Assembly: GCA_012295275.1 (NCBI GenBank)
Contig: CM022675.1
Location: 3,221,536-3,285,535 of the forward strand
Direction: 5' to 3'
Source: Chrysomallon squamiferum
Taxonomy: Eukaryota; Mollusca; Gastropoda; Neomphalida; Peltospiridae
Length of the DNA stretch: 64,000 nt
A program made the position numbers and the translations under genes. The notes under the pieces are model-generated. The model did no database searches. It was given only the letters and a program-made list of their open reading frames with translations, and was not told the origin of the DNA. Positions 1 through 12,130 of this stretch are shown here, piece after piece (positions within the stretch are counted from its first letter, which is position 1; the number at the start of each line of letters is the position of its first letter).

Positions 1-155
1 NNNNNNNNNNNNNNNNNNNNNNNNNNNNNNNNNNNNNNNNNNNNNNNNNNNNNNNNNNNNNNNNNNNNNNNNNNNNNNNNNNNNNNNNNNNNNNNNNNNN
101 NNNNNNNNNNNNNNNNNNNNNNNNNNNNNNNNNNNNNNNNNNNNNNNNNNNNNNN
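1..155. other. Assembly gap
   Basis: Run of N. Gene 1 begins right after it with exon C, so its signal-peptide exon and first lectin exon probably lie in or beyond the gap. Confidence 0.99.
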
Positions 156-361
156 TGTTGTTTTATTTGTTGAATATTAGTTAGGTGTAACATGTACTTT
201 TTAACATTATAGAGTTCATATTCTTTTTGAAAGACAGAATTTATTAATAAATATAATTAAATCCATAAAAGAAATGCACATAATACTATAAATGTTACTA
301 GTTCTGGTATTTTAATTGTTTTAAAATTGATTATATTAAACAAATAAAGTTTGTTTTACAG

Positions 362-2534
362 CAGATAACACACCACTGTTTGGTTACATTGGAGAAGTGA
401 ATGAATCACAGTCTGAACAGTTTTATCAAATCAAATACGACAACCAGGCAAGCCGATGTTACTACAGATGTCAACAAAACACAACTACCGGAAGTGTAAT
501 GTATGTGGGATTGCAGGTAGGTAACATAGATTTATTTTATGATTTATGTATTAAGCTTACATAAATTGCACACACACATCCACATATAAAGCCTAGGAAT
601 CCTTATTAAGACCTGAAAAAAAAAGTATACCTGGTTGAAATCACTAAAACAATGATTCTTACAGACTAGCAGCAAGTATCTTTTACATGAATACAGTCAA
701 TACATTGTCTGTGATTAAAATGTTACCCTGTTTGAAATCTGAAACAAATTCTGTTGATGTGAAAGTGGTAAGAAAGTATATTTTTATTTTGACAAGTGTT
801 ATGTTTAATAATGTAAACGTTTCTTTTACAGAGAGAGAAATGTTACTGTTTTAACTCGAGAAGCTGGAATCAGATTTCACATGGATTTGTTCAAACAGAA
901 AATAAAACTGATTGTTTGGGAAACTTCAGAGAAAACTGTGGAACTGAAAATACAATGAGTATTTATAAAACAGGTAAAATCTTGTGCATGAATGTAGACT
1001 TTTTTATACTCATGTCTATCTGTGATACTGTCAGCAATCTCGAATTTCATTTTATTTCATTTTGTCTCATTTATTATCTTTATTATATTTAGTTTTTGTT
1101 TACTTACTTCATTTTATTTTATTTTATTTGTTTTAATTTATTTACAGATTTGACAATCAGGTATGTTACATGGTTACTTGATGTTGATGGTGTTTGTGGC
1201 TACATTGAATAAAGTCTAAATACTTTTGTCAAAACAGATAAAAACTGTATCACACAGAGAGGATTTATCTGTGACTGTGAGTCAATATTTCTGTTTCAGT
1301 ATTGTTATTTTTGTGAGTTGTAAAAGAGAACACAAAGACAGTCATGAAATGTTACAATTTCTTTTCTCCATTATTCACTATAATTATAAAGCTCATTTAG
1401 AATAGGTGTATGTGTGTGTGTTTTATAACTGTTTTATTTCTGTACTAGACGTCATCATCATCATCATCATCATCATTATTCATGTTTCACTTTTATGGGC
1501 AAATGCATACTTCTTTCTAATACTTGTGTTTTAGTTTATTTACTTTACTATTATTATTAATTTGTAATGGTCATTAGTTTTAATTTTTTTATTGCGTTAT
1601 TATTCATTTATTACAGGTTCTGGAATTTACAACAATACTTCGTGTTACCATCATGACAAGACTCACAGCTGGTTTTCATCTAACTCAACTTGCTCGTTAA
1701 CAAAACTAAATAAAAATACAGTACATTACTGGATCAGACTAAAACGTGACAGACAAATAGTTTGGTTCGACAGTTTTTACAGTGAGTTATTCTAAAACTG
1801 ATTAACTCTTAAATCAAAAACATTTCTTCATTTTTATTTATATTCTCAATTAGATGATTTACATGTCTATTTCAATGATTATTGTTGTTGTTGTTATTGC
1901 TGTTGTTGTTATTAAATGTGGTTGTTTATTTATTTACTGACGTACTAACCTACTTATTTACAATTTCTTGTGAATTTTAAAAGTATTTTTCTTTTTATTT
2001 GTTCAGTTATATAAACAAAAAGATACATTGAATTTCAGATGAAACACTGAATATAAACATGACACAAAATGGTTGTGTTGCTGGACATTTTTCCAGACGG
2101 CAAAACTTCATTTTCAGTCAGTAACTGTAATGATGTCCACTCCGCCATTTGTATTAGGAGTAAGTATTATTCTTTTTATATTTTTATTTTTTCCCACAAA
2201 GGAGTTAAATTCATGTACTTGGCATCATCTTCATCTGCCACTCTAATTCATAATCTGGTAAATTTATTTATTTATGGGTGTGAAATATGTAAGTTTATTC
2301 CTTGCCACCCTATTTTCAAATCAGATTAGCATTGTTCATTAAGATAAATTGTGTATACATATATGAAATTTTAAATATAAGAATATTTTACTCTGACTGA
2401 CAAATTAAATTTAAAAATAGATTTTTTTTAGATCATTTATTAATGCTTTCATCCATTCATTCATTCATTCTGAAATATTTTGAAAATAAATTAAGCTAAA
2501 ATTAAGCTAAGACTAAACATGTTATAAATATTAA

Positions 2535-2577
<43 letters not shown>

Positions 2578-3587
2578 TTTATTATTTCTGCCAAATTTAA
2601 AATAAATTTGCTTTGACCAAACAATCTTCGTATGCCTATCCTGTCTGGGAAAATAAATATAAACAATCTGTTGATAGGGTAATTCTGGATACCTGACATA
2701 AATAGTTAAATTGTGTGACCAGTACATGGTGCTTAAAACTTAACAGAACAAGAAAACTGAGTTTTAAATATATTACATACAGATATTAACACAAGACATA
2801 TATACAAAACAAAAATACAGCTTTTTGAGGACAGAACTATATTTCTATTAATAAATTACTTGTTTTACACACAAACAAACATTTGTATAGTGTTCAGAGT
2901 TACTCCTTTACAGTTTAATTACAGGTTCAGATCTTAAAAGACCATTCTAAAATGAGTTTTCATTTACAAAATAAATAAATAGTTTCTATTTGACATTTAG
3001 TTTTGAGTTATTATTTTTGTTATTGACATTTACAAGCATCAGTTGTAACAATTTAACTTTTCATAGCAAATTATTACTTCATTAGTAAATGTTTTAAAGT
3101 AAATTGACACAGATTCACCTATCACTATAATTATATAAATATAATTCATTGATATATATACTTCACATTGGTAGACATTTTAGAGATGGCTGGATTACAT
3201 GTGTGATTTTATTGACTGATGCTGCTTTGTGATTTTAACCCAACTCAGCTATTTATGTATTGTTGATTTATAATTGTTATTTTATAGTCAGAATTGTTTT
3301 CATGTTGCTTGACTGTTTATATTTTACAGATTTCACTTTCCACACTTCCACTCTGACTGACAAATTTACAACTCAGACAGGTGAGTGAATCTGAAATAAT
3401 GTTGTTTGTTTGCTTGTTTCTTTATTTGCTAGTTTAGTATTAATTTATTTGTTTGTTTGTGTATTTATTAGTTTGTTTGTTGGTCTGTCTGTCTGTTTTT
3501 ATTTATTTATTTATTTATTTGTTTTATTACTTGTCTGTTATTTATTTGATGTTTATGTTGCTTTTTATTAAACAACAACATTAACTA

Positions 3588-3619
<32 letters not shown>

Positions 3620-4101
3620 TGTTACACAGTAAAAGCATTTTTTGTCTTGTTTATGTTCAAAAGTTTTGTATTACATGTTTTATAGATTTTTCATCAACTC
3701 AAGTTCAGATCACCTCCGAAACAACAATTAATTCAGATAAAAATATAAATAATTTGAATATCTGTGTGATAAAATTTGGGGATTGAGTGAAGGGATGATA
3801 GTTTCGCAATTAATTAATTAATTTTTATAATTATTTAAAAAATATATATATTTGTTTGTTTGTTTGTTTATTGATATATTGTTATTGTTTTTATTTCATT
3901 TATTGTTTTGTACCCAGTAGATATTTTTCAGATTACAAGAATATTTTTTCTTTGATGTAAATTAGATGTAACCATTTTGTTACAGATCAAAGTTCAACTG
4001 GAAGCACAAAAACGGTTTTAAGTAAAACAAAATCATCAAATTCAGGTAACTTTGTGAATGTATTATTGTTAAATTCAATGTTATTATTTTAAAGCTAAAA
4101 T

Positions 4102-4132
<31 letters not shown>

Positions 4133-4921
4133 AACACAGATTAAGTAGAAGTAGTATGTAAGTATTTGTCATTAAAAACAGTGAACACAAAAATATAAAA
4201 TGGCTAGTCAGAAAAGTCTAGTGTTCACTTTCTTTTCCTTGGAAACATGAATGTTAGCAAACAGCTCTTATTAATGGATAATTTTTTTTTTTTTTTTTGC
4301 ATTTTATAAATTTATATTTTTTGCAGGTGTTGCTGTTGGTTTTTCTGTAACTGTCATTATACTTTTAGTAGTGTGCACAGTTGTCGCTGTTGTTTATATG
4401 AAAAGGTAAATAGAGTTACCATTCTTGATTGATGACTTGAGATAACTCTTTATATTTATGTAATAATGTTTCAGTTCTTAAATTATTTACTATATATAAT
4501 AAACAAACATAGAAATAATAATAATATCAAAAATAATAATTATTATTATCATCATTATTATTATTAATGATTGTCATTATTTTTTAATTGTTATTTTATT
4601 TTAGCTTATTTCATGTTAATTGATTGCTATTTTTGAAAAGTAAATATTAAAAATGTATATTTTGTTTTCTCAATCACACACTTTATCTGTTATTGCAGGA
4701 AAAATCTTTTATGTTTTCAACAAAAGTCAGTAGACGTCGCTCACAACAACAGCAACAACTCAGTGACTACGACAACAGCAACAGAAACTGAGAACAGTGC
4801 AATCAGTGACTCAAATTATGAGCAACTCAGTATGACTCACAGTTCTGAAAATGAGTACATGAGCATGCCACGTGAAACAGAACATGTTTACTGTGTAATG
4901 GGCTCAAATGTTGAAGATTAA
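362..4921 (+). pseudogene. Gene 1: CTLD/WSC transmembrane receptor, 5' partial, damaged copy
   Basis: Exons by homology to genes 3 and 5: C 362-516, D 832-973 (together a WSC-like module ending C-L-G-N..C-G..S-I-Y-K), E 1148-1276, F 1617-1781, G 2039-2159, stalk H 3330-3380, I 3686-3736, J 3986-4045, membrane helix K 4327-4405, tail L 4699-4921. Lesions seen: a TAA at 1210-1212 in exon E where gene 3 has CAA; a loss of about 10 codons in exon F before Y-W-I; a 2-bp deletion in exon G (relative to gene 6) that shifts frame; and a stalk exon I donor reading AT instead of GT. The membrane helix and tail are intact. The tail has N-Y-E-Q-L, E-Y-M-S-M and V-Y-C-V-M, a YxxL followed by two YxxM sites. 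Exons A and B are missing at the gap. AATAAA signals lie at 4926 and 4967. An unusually spliced or edited product cannot be excluded, but a pseudogene is the simplest reading. Confidence 0.75.
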
Positions 4922-5995
4922 AACAAATAAAGTTTGACTGAGTGAAATACTCGATCTGCTAGTTAAAATAAAACTTTTACAAGTGTACTGCATAGTCTGC
5001 AGAAATGTTTATTTATTTTTTAATTTTTAATTTTGTTTACTTTCATATTCAGGAAAATACTGAAACACAGATTAATCAGATTAACTTAACATTTATAATA
5101 ATAATAATAATAATAATGGCTAATATTTATTTGATAATTATGATAATTAATTAATTTAGAATTACTTCTTTGTATTAATAACACACACATATTCAAACAG
5201 CTCTACATGCACATTCATTTACATATCTATTTCTGTGTATATCTCTATAGGCACATACACAAACACATATCTGTCTTATCTATCTATTCATATAATCTAT
5301 CCATATATCTACCTTTCTATCTAATTTTATAATGTACACATAAAATAATATATACATGTAGGGGCCGACAGCTGATAAATATTTCACTTACTTTTTAAAT
5401 GCAAACTACTAATTATTCACAAAAATACAAAACACACAACTACTCTTCACAGTCAAAATTTACATCAGAAACATCAAGTGTAATAATGATCTGTTCTCTC
5501 TGTGAGACTTATTTAACTAATTCCTGTTCCAACTGGTTATCTTAACATGTTTATCAAGATTATTGTAAAATGATTATTTATTAATGTCAGTACTGAACAG
5601 CCTTTACTTCCCTAATTACAAAAATATTTTGAGAAATGGAGAAGTGTATTTAGAATTTTTAAAATTAAAGCTACAATAATGAATGTGTATGTGTGTAAAT
5701 GAAAGATTGTAAAACACAGAAGTAATTTTTTCTTAAAGTTGTGTAATTCAGAGCTGGTCACACAAAATATTTCCTGTTCCAGTCAATACCAGTGACTGGT
5801 TTTCCTGTTTACGAGAGGGTATATATTTTGTTAATAATAAACGAGAGTAGTCCATGCTGTGCTATCATCAGGTTTCCTCTCCGTACTTCTATGATTCTTA
5901 ACACATCACCTTGTAATTATATATTACAAATTAATAAAACATCTCTTCTTCCTATGACATCAAGAAATGACAAAAGAACACAGAATTATTAAAAA
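4922..5995. other. Convergent intergenic region between genes 1 and 2
   Basis: No gene seen. Holds the 3' ends of two convergent genes, an (AAT)n run near 5100 and low-complexity tetranucleotide runs near 5270-5330. The same region occurs in inverted orientation at about 21240-22130, between the tails of genes 3 and 4. An open frame at 5792-5992 has no recognisable content. Confidence 0.7.
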
Positions 5996-6641
5996 TCAAC
6001 CTCTCACAGAATCAAGGTGGTTATAATCATCACTGGTGTAGTCAGCTTTTTTCAGATCCATGTCAGTGATGTAGTCGCCTTCAGTCATAGCAGCGATGTG
6101 GTTGTACGTCTCATCATGAGAAGATGTTGACTTTGATGCTGTTGTATCGTAATCACCTTCCATGATGTCTCCGATGTGGTTGTATGTTTTGTCATGAGTA
6201 GACATGGACTTTGGTTTTGATTCAGTTGTATCATAATCATCTTCAACATAGCTGTCGGTGTGGTTGTAGTTGCTATTCTGATTGTCAATGATGTGCGACC
6301 CAGATGTTTCGTTCTTCTTCATCTTTTTGTTTATTTGACTGTAGACATCAGAACTTGATTTAACTTCATTGCTGCCTTGTAGGACGTTGTAGTCATCATC
6401 AATGTTGTTGTTGTAGCTGTTGTTTGTTTGAACATTCGCTGCATTCACATCAGTTGCCAGTTCATAGTCACTGGAGTTTGGCTTGGTTGCCATGGTAACA
6501 TTTGTTAGAGTTTCAAACACGTAATGTGAATCAGTGTCTGGTTTGATCTCATCATAATCTGACAAGTTTTGATGTTTCACAGATCTGATTCATCGAGTCA
6601 TGCTGCTTTCTTGTTTAGTCTTGAAACAAAATTTATGTGAT
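5996..6641 (-). CDS. Gene 2 tail exon (type II, tyrosine-rich), interrupted near its start
   Basis: Open from the acceptor at 6641 except for the TGA at 6590-6592. It encodes an acidic, Asn/Asp/Thr-rich intracellular tail with sites such as S-D-Y-D-E-I, S-D-Y-E-L-A, D-Y-N-V-L, V-Y-S-Q-I, two D-Y-D-T-T, two T-Y-N-H-I and D-Y-N-H-L. Compared with gene 3 it keeps a Lys-rich segment after V-Y-S-Q-I that gene 3 lacks. It lacks the second S-D-Y-E-L-A repeat that gene 3 has. An in-frame ATG just downstream of the stop starts the intact part, but no signal peptide or helix would accompany it. Confidence 0.7.
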
Positions 6642-8757
6642 CTGAAGAGAAAAAACCCACAAACAAACAAAATAATTAAACAGAAATAAATAAATAATTT
6701 AACAAATAAACAACAAACAAATGAATAGAGAAGCAAACAAATATAATCAAAAAAACAAAATAGAAGATAAACAAGTAAATAAATTAACTAAATGTAATAA
6801 ACAAACATAAATAAGAAAACAAATAAACAAACAAAAAACAAAAAAACAAAATGTATTGTGTGTAGAAACATTTAGAGTTTTAATTTAGATAAACAATTAA
6901 TAAGCTTGAAAAGATTTCATATTTACCTTTTCATTCAAATAGTCAGAACAACTGCTCCAGTGATGAATAGAATTAGAGTAACAGAAACACCTACAGCAAT
7001 ACCTACATAAATAAATAAATAAATAATAAAATAAAATAAAAATGAGTAAATATGCTGACAGAATATCAATAATTATACATAGTCTATTGAATATAATTAT
7101 CTTAAGTTAGGTTTGGTTAAAATTAGTATTATACAGTTACATTTTATAGAAAGTATTTTTACATCTTGCATGACATTTCTTTTTTTTTATTTTTTCACAG
7201 GTAAATAAAATATATTTTATTTTGTTTCCTAATAACTTTTTGTGCAAGTATACTAATTAAAGTAAAGAAATAAATATTAAAAACTGAAATAGTCATTCGT
7301 TTTAAATTTGTACCTGTTTGGTCTTTTTTATCTACAATAATAACAATAATTACAACAGTAATAACATTAACAAAAAAAAATACAGCGACAACAACAGTAT
7401 TAACAACACTAATAATAACGTTAACAATAACAACAACAAGACAACACAAATGATTATAGCAGTAGTAGCAGTGGTGGTAGTAACAATGATAATAATGATA
7501 ATAATAATGATGATAGTGATCAAATAAAATTATAATGATAATAATAATAACAACAACAATAGCAATAACACTAAAAACGTCATAATAAAAACAACAATAT
7601 TAAAATAGTGTTTTTTACTTGTAGTACTATAACAACAACAGCAACAACTTCTATAGTTCTGCTATTATTAACTTCAAAACAATGATAAATAATACCTAAT
7701 ATTTTATTATTTTGAATGAATTCTGTTACATCAAATATGTATACACGTCATTTTAAAATGTTACGGTATTTCATTTAATTCTTTTGTTTGTTAGGTTTCA
7801 AAAGTTATTTATTTGTGTGTTTCTGAAATTACACTAACAATGGTTTAATCGTAAATATCAATTATAAATTAAAAGAAATTATTAATTAAGTATTTATGAA
7901 GGATAATAATAATATTACTTGTTATGGAAGCGAACGGAGTTGTCTCCCTTCCAGACTTTACCGATGCAGACGACTCGAAAACAGTTTTCTCGTCTTTCGA
8001 AGCTGGTGTTTTGGTACTTCCAACTAACAAATTTGAATGAGATAAAGTCGTATGTTTTAAGAAATTTGATGCACGTTTTCTGAACAGATCTTAATTATAG
8101 ATCATCACTCGAATATGTTAATATTACATAATGTTATTACTTTAGAAGTAATCAGAAGAAAACAGCAAACAAACCTGTCTATCTATATATCTATAATCTG
8201 TAACTATATGTATGTGTTCATGTATGTTTTCATGTATGTATTTATGTATGTATGTATTTATGTATCCATCTATCTGTCTATGTATTTGTCTGTCTGTTCA
8301 TTGATACATTTTGTTTATACTTTTTTTAATACAGAATTATCCAAACATTAAAAATATATTAGTATTAATACCTGGACTTGGTAGATTATATGTTCGAAAA
8401 TTCGAATCTGTAATATATGAAAAATTATAATTACTAAAAACACATTTTAAAATATTAATATCCTGTAAGTGATGATAAAAAATAATCGGTGTTATCAGAT
8501 AAACAAAATAGGGTAACAAGATCAGATTTCAAATACTGGATGGTTAGCAGTTCTCTGAAAATTTTATTTCACTAGTTGATAGAATGCTTCTAAAATATCT
8601 GTGTATATATAAATAAATAAATAATACTTACTACTAATACAAATGGCGGAGTGGACGTCACTACAGCTCCTAATTGAAAATGAAGTTTTGGCGTTTGAGT
8701 ATTTTTCTAACAACAGGCAGCCATTTTGTGTAATGTTTATATTCAGTGTCATATGTT
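5996..8757 (-). pseudogene. Gene 2: CTLD/WSC receptor, truncated at 5' end, tail type II
   Basis: Minus-strand exons: G 8757-8632 (intact, ending in the conserved last Cys of CTLD2), stalk H 8407-8372, stalk I 8023-7919 (intact, Ser/Thr-rich), a short J-like exon 7331-7314, membrane helix K 7002-6927, tail L 6641-5996. Exons A to F are absent: only about 230 bp lie between exon G and the Tc1 end at 8991, whereas gene 4 spreads exons A to G over 5 kb. Two nonsense codons are visible. TGA at 6935-6937 replaces the Trp before M-K-R at the end of the helix, and TGA at 6590-6592 in the tail replaces a Gln of gene 3. Past that point the tail is still open for 194 codons, with repeated D-Y-D-T-T and T-Y-N-H-I motifs. 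This is a dead gene whose tail has decayed little, so inactivation is probably recent. Confidence 0.75.
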
Positions 8758-8990
8758 CTGAAATACAAATTATGTTTTGATTTAATTAGGCAGTTGAAAA
8801 GAATATTGGTTAAGTTGCTAAGAATAAACAAATAAAAACAACCGAAGTTATAATAATAATAATAACAATAACAACAATAATAATAATAATAATAATAATA
8901 ACAGATAATTACAAAATAAATAAATAAATACGTAAATCAAATCAGAATGGACGAAATCAATGTAAATTATATACACTACATACATTTATA

Positions 8991-9255
8991 CTGAACAAAA
9001 TAAGAAACTTACGCTAACTTTGCTTGAACATAACACGATGAAACCAAACCGGGGAAATAATTGTTATATATGTCTTTAAAGAATGTTCAGTTATACATTG
9101 TCTGGTACAAACATCATGGCCATAGATTAAAAAAAAAAAATGGGAGAAATTTTAACCAAGTCTGGTAGGGGTTAAAGAAACACACACACACTTAATAACA
9201 GGTATTACCACCTCTTGAACTGACCACTGCAGTACATCATAAGGCGCATACAATT
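8991..9255 (-). mobile_element. Tc1/mariner remnant copy A, part 1 (end region)
   Basis: Begins with CTGAACAAAATAAGAAAC, typical of Tc1-type terminal repeats, and runs alongside 30187-30450 with only scattered differences. The element is cut at 9263/9264 by the hAT insertion and resumes after 11898. Confidence 0.75.
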
Positions 9256-9263
9256 GACTAGAG
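9256..9263. repeat. hAT target-site duplication, left copy
   Basis: GACTAGAG immediately precedes the hAT terminus and is repeated exactly at 11899-11906. Eight bases is the diagnostic target-duplication length of hAT elements. Confidence 0.95.
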
Positions 9264-11898
9264 CAGTGTTTCTCAACCTTTTTTTACTCTCGACATATCT
9301 ACGAGCGCATGAAACTGTCGCGACACAGTAATAATTTTAAATATTATATGATGAAATCGTAAAATAAATTTAAAAATACGTATATAGACTTGTCTGAAAC
9401 AGTTTATTATGTTAGTATCCCAGAATTGCCACTTACCTAGTGTGAAACTTGTTCCTGGTTTTGTCTTATGACTTCTTGAATATTTGGTCGTATGTGCGAT
9501 AAGCAAACTCTCATTTCTTCTTCAGTGCAACGTAGTCTTTCTCTCTTCTTATTTTTTATATTATTTAAGGTTGAAAAGCCCAATTCACACAAATAAGGAG
9601 TAGAGAATTGTAAAAGAACTAACAGGGCTTTTTCAGCTAATGCGGGAAATTCCTTTTGTATTGAAATACAAAATGTGTCGATATCTACCTCAGAATGCTT
9701 TATTTTAAGACTGCTGTCACTTGAAATGGTAGCCAATTCTTCTTCTTCGCATAATTTAAACCCAATATTAGAAGGAACATCTACAAAAGGATTACGAACC
9801 CAGTCGTACTTTTCAGTGTTCAGCGACGGAAAGTAGTGGTCGATGTCTTCTTCGAGCGCTGTCAGATGCTCAACCACGATAGGGATCATTTCTTTAGTGC
9901 AGTTAGTACGCATTGTAGGAAACATATCAAACTCACCCAACTTTGCTCTGTTTTTCCAAATAACAATTTTCTTTTTAAGGGCAACCAACTTATCTGTCGA
10001 AGTTAGAATATTTTCGTTTCGACCTTGCATACTACTGTTCACAATATTAAGTTGACCAAATATTTCAGTCAAATATTCCATTTTGGCCATCCAAAATTCA
10101 CATCGAGGATATTTACCAAATCTTTCGTGCTTTTCTTTATCAAAAATACTATTAATTCCTTCTGTAATTCATGAACGCGAGTTAACACTTTACCTATTGA
10201 CAGCCATCGAACGTCGGTATGCATGAGTAAGCGAACATGTTGAGAATCCATTGACTTGCATAGTTCTTCGAATAATCTCGACTTTATTGGCCTGCTTTTA
10301 ATGTAATTGACAATTTCAACTACTTGATGTAACACTTGCTTCAAATCTTCTTGTGATACTTTTGAAACTAAAACTTCTCTATGTAAAAAGCAATGAGTAC
10401 GAACAAGATTTGGATTTTCTTTCCGTGCTAGTGATGCAAAACCTTTAATGCAGCCTACCATACATGGTGCACCATCAGTACAAATACCAACACAAAACTT
10501 CCACGTCAAATTCATTTTTTTAAGATAGCCGGTTATCATATCAAAAATATCTTGACCTCTAGTAGTTGTTGGCATTTCTTTACAACACAAAAACTGACTG
10601 ATTATTTCATCATCATTAATGAAACGAACAAATACAAGCAATTGAGCACTGTTACTGATATCGGTCGATTCATCAACTATTAAAGCAAATTTAGATCCTT
10701 CAAGTTTTTTCTGAACATTAGTTTCAATGTTTTCAGATAAATCTACAATTCTCCTGTGTATTGTATCATTTGAAAGCGGAATTTTACTAATTTCTTTTTC
10801 AGCTGTTTCGCCTAACATGGATTTCACCATCTTTTTACAAGCGGGAAGGATAACTGACTCAGCAAGAGTGTGGGATTTGAATTTCATTGCTATTATTTCA
10901 GCTACCTCAATTGAAGCGAGTTGAGCCCGTTCAGACATGGTCATTGTTTTCTGAAAAACATTGCTTTGATTGCTGTTGTAACAGTCTTTGAAAATAATTA
11001 AGATCTTTATCTTGTAGGTAGGAATGTTTAGTCGTGAAATGTCTTAGTAATTTATTTGGTACCATGGATTCATTGGCCATTTTTTCACCACAAACTATAC
11101 ATAATGGACATGGTTGAGCAACATCTCCTGACCAAGGAAATCCAAACTTCAAATAATCATCACAATACCGTCTATTATGGTGAACTTTTGCCTTTTTTTG
11201 TGCTGGATTTTGTGGGCTTCATTGTATGTTCTGTTTCAACCTCACACCTGTCTCTAACATCCTTCCTTTTAACAAATTTATCCATTGTGAAGGGGTATTC
11301 ATCAGCAATTAACACGCGCGTACTCTAACCAACAACAGTAAACAACAGGCAGCGTTAAACTAGTTATGATTAGTCACAAGCTAATTTAGTTTAAATTCAT
11401 CTGTAATTTAGAGGTCAAAATTGAGTGTGCAGTACGATTGAGTTCGATGTAAGTAAATAGTAAACACCGTAAACTGAACAGATTTGCCGTGACGACAGAT
11501 TTGCATTTGCAAAGTCTGTTCTAACTAGCATAATTTCTTAACTAAATACACCTAGTTAGTTACATCTCTTTACTAATAAGTGTTTAAGAATGACAATAAT
11601 TTAAAACACAGCGAAGTTAATTCGACAACACCACACACACAAACTATCACACTGACGTCTCATGGGCAACTGATCGACCTTGAGCGAAAGGTGCAAAGGT
11701 TGGTGGCCGCCACTGATCGGTGGACTTTGAATGTGTGCATATTCAAGGCATATCCTCCAAGGCATATCAGTAGAACATGAAACCGAGATCTATGCACACT
11801 GTCCGTGTTTTCAGGTGTTCGTCACAAAGTTTCGCGACACACCTGAGGGAGCTTCGCGACACACTTGTGTGTCGCGACACGGCGGTTGAGAATCACTG
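9264..11898 (-). mobile_element. Complete hAT transposon (2635 bp) with 8-bp target duplication
   Basis: Termini are CAGTGTTTCTCAACC at 9264 and its near-perfect inverse ending at 11898 (one mismatch in 15), flanked by GACTAGAG on both sides. These ends are typical of Charlie-like hAT elements. One transposase gene lies on the minus strand (11152-9437), broken by two frameshifts, so this copy is probably not autonomous. It sits inside an older Tc1 remnant; joining the flanks across one target copy restores the Tc1 sequence seen at 30430-30470. Non-coding parts 11153-11890 and 9279-9436 hold no other gene. Confidence 0.95.
9437..11152 (-). pseudogene. hAT transposase (BED finger, ZBED5/SCAND3-like), two frameshifts
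   Basis: Three minus-strand frames read as one protein in order. 11152-10931 gives a BED-type zinc finger (C-I-V-C, then H-F-T-T-K-H). 10944-10069 gives the RNase H-like catalytic core, with F-A-L-I-V-D-E-S-T-D, C-T-D-G-A-P-C-M-V-G and T-H-C-F-L-H-R-E. 10090-9437 gives the C-terminal hAT dimerisation region and ends in Q-V-S-H, a usual end for this family. Frame changes lie near 10975 and 10085, each explained by a single inserted or deleted base. The three parts together total about 580 residues, close to the usual length of this family. The enzyme would cut and paste the element by a DDE mechanism. This copy could not make full-length protein without correction, but the limited damage suggests a young insertion. 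Confidence 0.9.
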
Positions 11899-11906
11899 GA
11901 CTAGAG
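11899..11906. repeat. hAT target-site duplication, right copy
   Basis: GACTAGAG directly after the inverted terminus ending in CACTG; exact match to 9256-9263. Confidence 0.95.
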
Positions 11907-12130
11907 TGCTGATTTCTGAGTGAGGAATATTGTTCCAGTCCTCCTGAATGAGCGTTTGACAAAGTTCGTTGATGTTAGGGGGTGGGTTGGGACGACGCCT
12001 CAGCCGTCTGTCCAGACTTTCCCAGACAAACTCGATGTGACAGTCATGAATGTAGTCAGTGTTATTGTTTGTGTGCCCAGTTAAAACGCTTCCGACGTAA
12101 GGACGTGTCCATGTAAAGCGTCCATGTAAC
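11907..12130 (-). mobile_element. Tc1/mariner remnant copy A, part 2 (transposase C-terminus)
   Basis: Minus-strand translation contains R-P-Y-V-G-S-V-L-T-G followed at once by V-W-E-S-L-D-R-R-L-R-R-R-P-N-P and D-W-N-N-I-P. These are two well-known Tc1 transposase segments that normally lie far apart, so the catalytic middle is deleted. It is collinear with 30430-30640. Confidence 0.85.

Noticed and set aside
2491-2727. Minus-strand open frame with a long Asn or Ile run
   Set aside because: It is the translation of an (AAT)n microsatellite in intron G-H of gene 1. The same applies to 28521-28751 and 29386-29683.
9843-10055. Plus-strand frame across the hAT element
   Set aside because: Shadow of the transposase on the opposite strand; likewise 10727-10924 and 11056-11328.
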